A DNA stretch of 64,000 nucleotides from Euglena gracilis (lineage: Eukaryota > Euglenida > Euglenophyceae > Euglenales), in contig CP154956.1 in the NCBI GenBank assembly GCA_039621445.1, forward strand, positions 47,039,291-47,103,290. Reading direction: 5' to 3'. This document shows positions 37,601 to 57,600 of this stretch, piece after piece (position 1 is the first letter of the stretch; every line of letters starts with the position of its first letter). The position numbers and the translations under genes are program-made. The notes under the pieces are model-generated. The model ran no database searches. It saw only the letters and a program-made list of their open reading frames with translations, and was not told the DNA's origin.

Positions 37601-37763
37601 CGGTGGTGGAGTCAGAACAGCCGTTCAACAGCGCGAGGCACAATATGGACCGCGCTGTTGGGGGTGTTGTCCTCCCGCCGGCCCACACACATAGGGAGAG
37701 AGACACAGGGAGGTGGGAGGCAGACGTGTCCGAGGCGGGTCAAGCGGCACGCGGCCGGGCGGG
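34700..37763. other. Gene-free spacer
   Basis: Spacer between the reductase-like gene and SPRING. Contains a tandem TTATTTGGG-type block (35215-35440), an AACACAC-rich patch (35935-36005), and a T-rich tract (37081-37376) in which long Phe/Val or Lys frames are artefacts. No exon recognised; the region should include the 3' end of the reductase-like transcript. Confidence 0.5.
37081..37376. repeat. T-rich low-complexity tract
   Basis: Nearly 300 bases of T with scattered G, e.g. TTTTTTGTTTTG runs, following a 17-base G run near 37045. Just downstream (minus strand) of the reductase-like gene stop at 37764. Confidence 0.9.
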
Positions 37764-46795
<9,032 letters not shown>

Positions 46796-46924
46796 TCCGG
46801 TGTTTGTGGCTTGGCTGTCTGAGTCTGTGTCCGAGGTGACAATCGGCAATAGGCTGCTGCGATTTGTGCTGTTGTGTTCTGATGGAGTGTGGTGCAGCTA
46901 AGTGCTCTGTCACGTACCACAATG

Positions 46925-47052
46925 TGGTGCGACGTCGTGGCGGGGGGGTGTGGGTGGGTGTGGGTGTGGGCATGGGTGTGGGTGTGGGTGTGGGTGTGTG
47001 CGTGTGCGTGTGGGTGTGTGTGCGTGTGGGTGTGTGTGTGTGTGTGCGAGTG
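46925..47052. repeat. TGTGGG / TGTG repeat
   Basis: Plus-strand run of GTGTGGGTGTGGG and (GT)n just upstream (minus strand) of the reductase-like first exon and just downstream of the next gene. A His-Thr/His-Pro frame across it is an artefact. Confidence 0.85.
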
Positions 47053-47090
47053 CATCGTAGCGCCGTCTGTGGTCCTTCCTCACGTCACTG

Positions 47091-49800
47091 TCACTTCCAG
47101 GCAGCCAGGCTTGGCAGGCGAAGCGGAGGGGCAATACTCCTGGCGCGCTCCTCCTGCAACAGCGACGAGGGACGTCTTCCCCTCTCCGGGGGGTCCGGCC
47201 CCAGACCCACACACCTACCCCTGAAACCGGGACTTCTGAGTTAAATAGAAACCTGCTGCCCCCTCCCCCCTTCCTGGAGACCGGAGACAGGTCAGTAGGC
47301 GCAGTACAGTGAGAAAGAGGGACTCGTGAATTTCCGCACAACTCTCCCCACACTTGCAAACAACACGGACCATCATCCCCGCCCACTCAACCTTCAAAAT
47401 GCTCGGAGGGTCGCCCTCAGAGGTTTTCTCCTTCAAAAAACCCTCGCAGCACCAGCACCAGTGCTCATGCCCTGGCGCAGAAAAGTTGTGTTCTCACCCC
47501 CAGCACTTCACTCATGGGGCTGCCAACGTCCCCAACACTGCACGCTCACGGGAGCAGCCGTTTGCCCCAGTCACGGTTGCTTTCCTTGCCTCTTTTGTCA
47601 CTCAATGCTCATACAATGCCAGCAATTAAATCAACAAAAGCGAAGTAAGCATTGCGGTTCTTTGTTCATATGAGTTTGGTATCGTCGAAAGGGTCCTTCA
47701 GACTGTCGATGACGCTGGCATGGGGGACCGAGGCAAACCATGCACCTCCCCACAACTCCCCCGCACACACCCGGGGCTCTGGTGCCCCAGAGCTGCAGCC
47801 CGCGCCCATACCACGCCGGGGGGCGGCCGCCGACGGCCCGCAGCCCGCAGAGCAGAGGGGCGGGGCTGCGGTGACGACACGGAAAGAAGATTTCCCGGAT
47901 TCCCATCGCTGTGGTAACCGTTCGCTCCCACATAGCTGGCGGTTTTTGTTTTTTAAAAAAAATGTTTATTATTTTTTTGGAAAAACAGCCAAAAAATGGC
48001 AAAAAAAACAAAAGAAAAAATAATGAGACCAGTTTTCCCTTGATCGCAAAGGTGAACTCGAAATGGGCCAAAATGATTCAAAAAACACCTAATTTTCAGT
48101 CAAATTGGAAAAAATCGGAAAAATGTGTAAACTCGCCAAATTTTGGTCACTTTTCATCAATTTTCTGGTTGAAACCATCCAAAATTTCCCTTGATGTGAC
48201 AAGATTTGAGTTGAGAAAAATTCTTTCGCCAAGGACCCCCTCAATGGCGCTATTTTTATTTAAAAAAGCATGTTTTGTGACTTTGTTTTAAATGAGCCGC
48301 CGGCTCCCCCCCCCCCCCGAATGTTTCCCCAGCACCGCAATTGCAAAATTGCAATTGCAATTGCCCTTGCAATTGCAAAATGGCCGGCGTGGATGCAGGA
48401 CAGGCGGCCGACCACGTGAGAACACAGAGGCGGCTGCTGGGAACTGCTGAGCACAAGCCAGCACATGTTACTTCTCCGTCGTGCTTCGGTGGGGTCTGGT
48501 TGGACAGGCAGGCAGGGTGGAACACCTCCATGCCCTGCCGCAAAGGTTGCGGACACAGCGTGGAGGGTTTCGCTGCCCACGCTGCGGAAAAATTAAAGCA
48601 GAACGGAAGTAAGGAATTTCGCGTTCAGAATTTATCCACCGACACGGCATACACCAAAGGCACCTGTTCTCCGATTCACCTGCCGACGGGACTGGGGGGG
48701 GGACTAGCACGATGGCCGACACTGCTGTCGAAGACACATATGTGGGTGGCCGGGGCTGTTTGTCTGCGGCGTGCAGTGCGGGCTCAAGGCGGGGCGGGGG
48801 GGGGTGGGGGGCTCTCGGGCTTCCCCTTTGGCGGGGGGAGAGGCGCTGACGGGGCCGAGCAGGAATATGGAACAGGGTAGCGGTACGGGCGGGGTGGGTA
48901 GGGCAGCACTGTGACCGGTGGGGGGTGGGGCGGACGGTAGCGGTGAGGGGGGTGTGCTGTGTAGGGGCTCGCCCTCCCCATGCGGCAGAGTAGGGGGATG
49001 GGGAGGGTGAGGGGGGCAACAGGGTCAGGAGGGGTGAGGCCGTCTCAGCCTGGGGAACACGCCGTGTCCCCCTGGCCAGCCGTTTCTGCAGACACCTTTT
49101 CTGGGACACTCTTCTGCGCCCTCCCCCCCCCCCTCAGGCCGTTTTCTTTGGGCGGCCTCCATCGGATCAACCAGTAAGACAGTGAGGGAGACAGTAAGGG
49201 AGGGACCCAAAGGTCCCGCTGCCAACGGATATGCGCCCGGATATGCAGGTGTCAGAGGCGGTCAGATTTTTTGGGCTTTGGTTACCCAAGACCTGCCCAA
49301 CCACCACAGAACTGACCAAAAACCAAAGCTCAAGAAGCTGACATGCAAATATTATCCACCAACGTGTTGGCCGACAATATTGATATCATATTGAGATGCC
49401 AATAACACCGCATTGTCTGGTGCTGTGCTGAGCCAATGCCACCAAACGGCGGGCCAGTCGCAACGCCACAGCCTCGGACTATAGCCGGGGAAAGCCACTC
49501 AGGGGCGGCCGCTCCTCCCCGACGGTCCGGCTCTTCCGCAGCTTCACGCGGCCCTTCTTCAGCACCTGCAGCAGGGCTGGACAGCAAAGACTGGTGGGGG
49601 GGGGCGGACCCCCCTCAGCCACCACTCATGGGGTTTCGGGCACTCTGGCACAGCCCTGGCCTGTGGGGCCGCGGTGGCCGCCGGGGCCGCGGCGCCGGCG
49701 GGGGTCGCGACGCGCCGCTGCACCCGCAGGCTGACGCGGCCCTTCCGCACCGCGGGGGACGCCGTCCACCGCGCCCCCGCCAGGCCCGGACCGCGGGGAC
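47091..49800 (-). CDS. Unidentified multi-exon gene
   Basis: GC-rich exon-like blocks bordered by splice-like sites: ~49800-49655 (contains AVRKGRVSLRVQRRV), 49565 to ~49485 (starts VLKKGRVKLRKSRTV after a clear CTGCTGCAG acceptor), ~48582-48480, 47865 to ~47780 (after TCACCGCAG), and 47153-47091 (EERARSIAPPLRLPSLAAWK, stop TGA). The first two share a K-G-R-V-x-L-R pattern. The 47865 block is ambiguous: one frame reads through to a different stop at 47666. No family recognised. Same strand as its neighbours. Confidence 0.4.
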
Positions 49801-49839
49801 CGGGTTTGGCGCCGGCGGTGGCGGTCGCCCGGGGGGGGG

Positions 49840-51690
49840 GTGGGCGCAAACGTCGGGCTTGCGGAGGAGGACAGCTGCGGCAGGGGCGATACACCCTCCG
49901 CACCACCCGGAAGGTTAGGGGAGTTCTTACCCCCCCCCCCCCACGGGAAGTTGTGACCTGACTGGTCAGCGAGCACAAACCTGGCTGATTTCTTCCCAAC
50001 ACAAAACGTCAACAAGCCCAGGTGACAACTTCCTGGTAGGAAGGCGACAACTTCACAGGATACTTGTTTTGGATGTCAAATTTCGACCCATTTGTGTTGA
50101 AACAATTCTTTTTGACCGATAATAACCATTTGATCGCACCGATGCCAAAATTTTGCAAAATCCGCTGCAGATCTGTGGATTTTGTGAATAATGCCAAAAC
50201 CAATTTTTACACAAGAAATCTGCAGGTACGGTCCTCAATGACAAATCTGCAGGTCCTCAATGACAAAGACTTGATATCACAAGTCAGTGGATGAAGTTTG
50301 ATCTCCCTGAGAGGGAAGGTGACCACCGGGAGGGACAAGGTTGTAGGTAAAAGTTTGGCGAGGGTGTGTCGACCAGGGTTCAATATAAAGGCAAGTGGGA
50401 GGGATAAGGACAAGGAAATCAGATCCCCCCCCCCCCTGCGGTCCAGGAGGGGGAAACCCCTTCCCACCTAAACAGTGGCACGGTCCAGGTGACCAACTTT
50501 TGGCCCGGCGCAAAGCATGAGCCCCCCAAAAAAGTCCCAAAATGGCCAAAAGTGCCACTTTGCGCACTACCCTTTGCGCACTACCCCCCTCCCTATGTCC
50601 AAAGTGGTAACCTCTGTCCTCCGACGGGGGGGGGGGGGTGGTTGTTGGGCTGTGACCAAAAAGTTGTCCAATGTCGGGGGGGGGGGGTGGTCGTTGGACC
50701 ACAGGCCCAAAAAAAAAAGTTGGCGGATACCCGGGGCCCAACCCCCCCCCCCCCCAAAAGCCAAAATTTCCCACCGGAAATTTTAGGCAATGGGGGGTGG
50801 TCCCACAACCACCCCACCCCTCCTCCTCTGCGGGGGCAAAAAAAATATTCCGGCGCAAAGCGCCGGGTGTGTATTTTAGGACCCTCTTGAGGCTCAATAT
50901 AAAAATTTGCACCCAAATGCATGGGTTCCGGGCCAAAACCGGGGGGGGGGGGAGCGTCGAAAAACGCTCATTTTCGGCTCAAAAACAGTTCTTCCGGGTC
51001 CGGGAAACATCGCTTCGGGGAATTTTTTTTCGATTTTTTTCCCGAATTTTTTCGACCCTTCCAACCCAAAAACGGCCAAAACGGTCAAAATGGCCCAAAT
51101 TGGCTGAAAAATAGCCGTAACTCGGCTGGGCGGGGAGTTGCAGGGAAATCAAATACCCTTAGATAGGGCCTCAAAGGGCTTCAATTCAGGTCTCCGGACC
51201 TTTCCTTTGCCTCCCCACCATTTTCGAGAAATTTTGGAAAAATTGATTTTTTGACCCAAATGTGTGGTGTCCACATGCGAACCACAAATATTTTTTGGTG
51301 TCCACACGTGAACCACAAAAAAAAGTTTGGTGTCCACAGTGAACCACAAAATGACAACCTTGGTGTACCACACTAAATGAATGTCTGCGCACCACTCCCC
51401 GGTCGGAGGACTCCTTTTCAGAGGTTTGTCCCATTTTTTTTGGTCCGGGCGCAAAGCGCCGGGCCGAAAAACTTTGCACCCAAAATCGACCAAAAAATTG
51501 GCAAAATGCCCATTTTTTGGGATTTTTTTTGTTGCAAAAATGTGTCGAAATCGTCCCACGACAACGGGGGGTGGTCGTTGGACATCGGGGTGTCGTTGGA
51601 CACAGAGACCCAAAAGAAAATTCGACCTAAAATTGGCACCTTGGCAATCCCGCCCGCATGGGAAACCACATTCATCCCTGTCACTGTCAG
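49840..51690. other. Gene-free spacer with dispersed modules
   Basis: No clear exon. 50390-50870 holds G/C-homopolymer modules with GGCGCAAAGC (50505-50516) and CGGCGCAAAGCGCCGG (50850-50866); another copy is at 51446-51463. Direct repeats of a GGTGTCCACA(C/T)GTGAACCACAAA type lie at 51266-51372. The 3' end of the YccV-like gene should fall in this stretch. Confidence 0.5.
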
Positions 51691-51699
51691 TGAAGCCAC

Positions 51700-54600
51700 T
51701 TCATTGGGCAGGGGCCTGGCTGCATCCCGCCGCGGGACGAATCGCCGGGCCACCTGGTCGTAGCTGTCGAAGAACCACCTCAGCCGGTGCCGGGGGATGC
51801 GCAGGGTGGGTCCAGGGCCGGGGGGGGGGGGGGGGCTGGAGGCATTGCGTGGCGGCGGGTGGATGTTCACGGGAGGTTGGGTGGCCGTTGGTTGGGCCGC
51901 GGCCGGCCGCGGCCCAACCAAAATTGTGTTTTGGTTGGACCGCGGCCGGCCGCGGCCCAACCAAATTTTTTTTTTGGTTGGGCCGCGGTCGGCCGCGGCC
52001 GACCGCGGCCCAACCTCCCATGACTGTCCGAGCAGCACTTTCATGGTAACTGACTGATTGGGAGACCATACTAAATAAAACAGAGGAATGCAGAATAACT
52101 GAGGCATGAACAAACAAGAAATGAGAGGCAACAACTATGGGAGGTGCATCCAGAAGCAGACTGCAGTGCGAAATGGATTGCGTAAACAGAAGCAAACACG
52201 CCAAACCACAAGCTAACCCTAACCCTAACTCTATCCCTAACCCTAACCCTGCATCAGAAAAAATATGTTTCTTTTAAAACGCGTGGAAAATTTCCCCTAC
52301 AGGGTACCAGCTACCCCAAAGAGTCGCCCAACTAGGGTTAATACACATGGGGGGACCCTCGCTCGGCGCCTTCGGCGCCTCGCTCGGGTCCCCCCATGTT
52401 TTTAACCCTAGTTGGGCGACTCTTTGGGTTCGCTGTGTACCCTGTAGAGGGATATATAGCAACGATGAGCGGGATGGTTGCAACCATGGGGGATGAAATC
52501 TTAACCCTAACCCTATTCCTTCTAATAACCTCAGAAATTCTCTCGGTATGGGAATATTTTTGAATAAAATATTCATGAAAGAGTGCATTCCTGCGTCAGA
52601 AAAAAAACAAACAACAAGCAGAATCAAGAACAATGAACCATGGTAACAAACTCCAAAAAAAGACTTGCAACTGATACCTGAATGCATAAGAAAAAATATG
52701 TTTCCTGCATAAGAAAAAATATGTTTCTTTTAAAACGCGTGGAAAATTTCCCCCTACAGGGTACCAGCTACCCCAAAGAGTCGCCCAACTAGGGTTAATA
52801 CACATGGGGGGACCCCCGCTCGGCGCCGTCGACGCCTCGCTCGGGTCCCCCCATGTTTTTAACCCTAGTTGGGCGACTCTCTGGGTTCGCTGTGTACCCT
52901 GTAGAGGGAAATATAGCAACGATGAGCGGGATGGTTGCAACCATGGGGGATGAAATCTTAACCCTAACCCTATTCCTTCTAATAACCTCAGAAATTCTCT
53001 CGGTATGGGAATATTTTTGAATAAAAATATTCATGAAAGAGTGCATTCCTGCGTCAGAAAACAAACAAACAAACAAGCAGAATCAAGAACAATGAACCAC
53101 GGTAACAAACTCCAAAAAAAGACTTGCAACTGATACCTGAATGCATAAGAAAAAATATGTTTCCTGCATAAGAAACAATATGTTTCTTTTAAAACGCGTG
53201 GAAAATTTCCCCCTACAGGGTACCAGCTACCCCAAAGAGTCGCCCAACTAGGGTTAATACACATGGGGGGACCCTCGCTCGGCGCCTTCGGCGCCTCGCT
53301 CGGGTCCCCCCATGTTTTTAACCCTAGTTGGGCGACTCTCTGGGTTCGCTGTGTACCCTGTAGAGGGAAATATAGCAACGATGAGCGGGATGGTTGCAAC
53401 CATGGGGGATGAAATCTTAACCCTAACCCTATTCCTTCTAATAACCTCAGAAATTCTCTCGGTATGGGAATATTTTTGAATAAAAATATTTATGAATGAG
53501 TGCATTCAAAAAAGACTTGCAACTGATACCTAAATGCATAAGAAAAAATATGTTTCCTGCATAAGAAACAATATGTTTCTTTTAAAACGCGTGGAAAATT
53601 TCCCCCTACAGGGTACCAGCTACCCCAAAGAGTCGCCCAGCTAGGGTTAATTCACATGGGGGGGCCATGCCAGTGAAAGGTTCATGTCTTCCAGATCGTG
53701 CCAATGAAAGAAAAAGAGTTCAAACTGAATTGTCTTCCTCTCTTCCCCTGTTTGTTCGAGGGCCCCATCACAGTGCATTCTCAGAATAGCGGAGGACGGA
53801 GGGAACGGAGTTTGGATCAGTGGCTCGCAGAACAGTGCTCGGACGGTCATGGGAGGTTGGGTCGCGGTCGGCCGCGGTCGGCCGCGGCCGACCGCGACCC
53901 AACCATAAAAATCATTTTGGTTGGGCCGCGGTAGACCGCGGCCGGCCGCGGCCCAACCAAAAAAATGCTTTTGGTTGGGCCGCGGCCGGCCGCGGTCCAA
54001 CCAAAAAAAAATTTGGTTGGGCCGCGGCCCAACCAAACAAAGCTAAAGTTGGCCGTGGTTGGGCCGCGGCCGGCCGCGGCCCAACCAAAATCCTGTTTTG
54101 GTTGGGCGACGGTCGGCCGCGGCCGGCCGCGGCACCTACCTCCCACGGACCTACCTCCCGTGACATCCCACCCGCGTGGCGGCGGGGAGAAGGCAGAAGA
54201 ATCCTGGAAGTCGTCACCTGTGCCTCGCTGACGGTCACACCGCGGCCCGGCACCGACCCATCCACCTCCCACCGGGGTCAGCACCCATCTACTCGACGCT
54301 GCGCACTCAAAGCAGAGGACCCCCCTCTTCGCGGGGACCCGCTTAGCCCGACCCCGGGAGGGGGGGGGGGAGGAGCGGGTACCCTCCCCCCCCGGAGTCC
54401 AAAAAAAAACTTCTGGGCGACGCTTGTGCACGTCAGTGCTCGCGACGGCGCCTGCCGGGACCTGTGCGTCGTGGCGGGCGGCCTTGCAGAAGCACTCCTC
54501 TGGGTCGTCCACCCAGCTGTTGTGCTCCGCGAGGACGGTGTACCACGGCTGGTTCAGGGCGGGGTCCTCCAGGTCCCCCAGGTACCTCCCCACCAGGGGC

Positions 54601-57600
54601 GGGGGCCCTCCAGGGTGGGACCCTCAAGGGGCGGGGTTGGTGCGAAAGAAGTCACATTTCGCGGTTGTCTGCCGGGGTTTGCCACACAGCTTTCTGCTCA
54701 GAGCCTTGCCATTCAAAAATGCCACCAAGGATCCCTGAAAGAAAGAGGGTGTTGAGAACATTGCGCGCCGCAGTTGGGGGGCATTGGTGTGGGTTTGCGT
54801 CCGCAGGAAGTGTTTTTTGAGTGAAGCATGTACCACGCGTCTCTTGCGTGGAGAGTACAAGCCCCTCCCCACTGGCCCTGTCCTCCCCGGGCCCTGAGAA
54901 GGATCCACCCCCGCGACTTTTTGCAGAACACGGTGCGGGACACCACCACGAGGCCGGGCGACCCGCCACGTGCAATGCCAGGGCCGAGGGACACCACTTC
55001 TGCAAGGCAACAACCCACGCGTTTTTGTGGGCGGGCACTTTCAATGACACTTGGGGGCGTTGGTTTCCTTTCGGGGAGGTGGCGGGGTCAGCATTTTCGG
55101 TATGCATCGAAATCCCGAAGGCGGTAGCCTCCTAAAATACTTTGTTTGAGCTTTCTAGTGTCGATGTCTGCGTTGAATGCTGAGGTCCCCCTCCCCCACC
55201 AAGTGAACCACCAATTTTTCCATCAAAAAAAACAGCAACAGCCCCTCTCGCCCACCCATCCTGTCTCAGCACATTCCAAAATCCGCTGAAAAGTGGCAAA
55301 AAATCCAAAAATTCTAAAAATCCGAAATTTTTTTGATGGTTGACAATGGGGAAAATTGACAACCAGGTTGACAATGGGGGAAATCGACTTCTATCACCAT
55401 CACATGACCCATCAATCCAAACCATCAAAATTCGGAAAATAAAGCACAACACGTTTTCAGGATTTCTACTTTTCGCTGCCCTTTCAAGCCCTGGACCATC
55501 CAAGTGCCTTCCACATTCAGATACTCCAAAAAAACGACCACCAAATGGTCAGGGTCAGGGTCAGGGGCAGAGGTGGGGGGGCTCCACCCTCCACTGGCTG
55601 TCCTGCTCCAGGGCACACCCCCAATGGGGCTGGGCGAGAAGCAGTGGCCTCCGGCAAGCGTTCGGGGGCCGCCCGCACACCGGCGCGCCCGGAGTTGTGG
55701 AGCACGACGTCGCCGATGGCGAACTTGGCCCGGCGCTGGGGCAGCGGTGGAAGCGCCTGCGATGGGACCAGGGCTGTGCGGGAAGGCCTGGGGTGGGGTC
55801 AAACCCCCCACACAGGTGGAATATTTTTTAAAGTGCCGTAAAAAACTTAAAAAAACCTTAAAAAGCGCCCTAAATTTTTTGTCAAAATATCTTAAAAAAC
55901 CTTTAAAAACCTTAAAAAAATTCCTTCCGGCAATTTTTTTTGTGTTCGAGCAAAAATGCAGGCACAAAATCTCGGCCAAAACAAGCCAATTTTGGGAAAA
56001 AATAGCTTTTGGCATCGCTGGATCATTCTCTGCCCACAAAAACTCGAAAAAACAGGGGTTTCAACTTTTTATTTTGGACCCCCGTTCAATGCCAGGATGG
56101 CCCTTGGACTTCCCTTCTTGGAAAATGCATACCTGAAAACTTGAAAATGCCTTAAAAGACCTTCAAAAACGCCTTAAAAACCTTATTTTTTAAAAAAAAA
56201 TCCACACCTTAAAAAACAATACCCCCTAATAAATCAAATCTGAACAATACCCCCTGCCCTACATCCCCCACCCACACCCACCCGGGTTCGGAGATTCCCG
56301 GCCAGCCCTGGCCAGGGCGGGCAGGGCGTTCAGGTGGCGCAGCGCCTCGAAAGCCAGCCGGTCGTCCCGCGGCCCGCGGCCCGCTGGGCACCTTTTGGGG
56401 CGATGGCTGGAGGCATGCTGTTTATTTCGGGGCTGGTGGCTGACCTGTACGGCGCTTGACCCTTGTTACCAGGCTTCTTTTTAAGACCCCCCGGGGGGGG
56501 ATGGGGGTCCCCAAAAATTGGGCCATCTAGGGTCATTTCCCAGAAAATTTTCAGCTCTTGGTGCTGAAACCCACACCCCGGACTCCAGCCTGGGACACCC
56601 CCCACAGGGTCCGACCGCAGCACCCCGGGGTCTCCCGGGCTAAAACGGCCTGTGACGGCAGGGTTACAGTAGGAGGATGTTCCGTAAGAGGATGCTCTAG
56701 AGCATCCTGTAGGGTCCGCTCGAGGTCGCTCGAGGATGCTCGAAAACATCCTCGAGTGTCGCTCGAGGTCACTCGAGGATGCTCTAGATCATCCTCGAGT
56801 GTCGCTCGAGGTCGCTCGAGGATGCTCGAAAACATCCTCGAGTGTCGCTCGAGGTCGCTCGAGGATGCTCTAGAGCATCCTCGAGCGTCGCTTGAGGTCG
56901 CTCGAGGATGCTCGAAAACATCCTCGAGTGTCGCTCGAGGTCGCTCGAGGATGCTCTAGAGCATCCTCGAGCGTCGCTCGAGGTCACTCGAGGATGCGCG
57001 AAAACATCCTCGAGTGCCGCTCAAGGTCGCTCGAGGTCGCTCGAGGATGCTCTAGAGCATCCTCCTGCGTACATACATGCATGTATCACGAGACTCAGAA
57101 CAGATTTCGAACGGGGCACTTTGTTGGATTGGCACTGGCACTGGGGGACCATGAATTGAGCATCCCTCGCAGGCACCACACAGCAGGCACCTCTCGAGCT
57201 GTTACTAAACTGTTCGAGGGCCCCAAATAACAAACTCCCTTGTGTTTCCCAGTCGTTTCGGGGGGCAAATCCCTTCTGTTGCTCAACTGTTCGAGGGCCC
57301 AAAAATAACAAAATCCCTTGTGTTTCCAAGTCGTTTCGGGGGGCAAATCCCTTCCGTTGCTCGACTGTTCCAGGGCCCCAAAATAACAAAATCTCTTGTG
57401 TTTTCCAGTCGTTTCGGGGGGCAAATCCCTTGTGTTTCCAAGTCGTTTCGGGGAGCAAATCCCTTCTGTTGCTCAACTGTTTGAGGGCCCAAAATAACAA
57501 AATCCCTTGTGCTTCCAAGTTGTTTCAGGGGGCAAATCCCTTGTGTTTCCCAGTCGTTTCGGGGAGCAAATCCCTTCTGTTGCTCAACTGTTCGAGGGCC

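Noticed and set aside
48341-48880. Plus-strand 179-codon frame
   Set aside because: Starts in a CAATTG-rich repeat, Cys/Asn-rich without domain, and overlaps minus-strand exon-like blocks with better splice sites.
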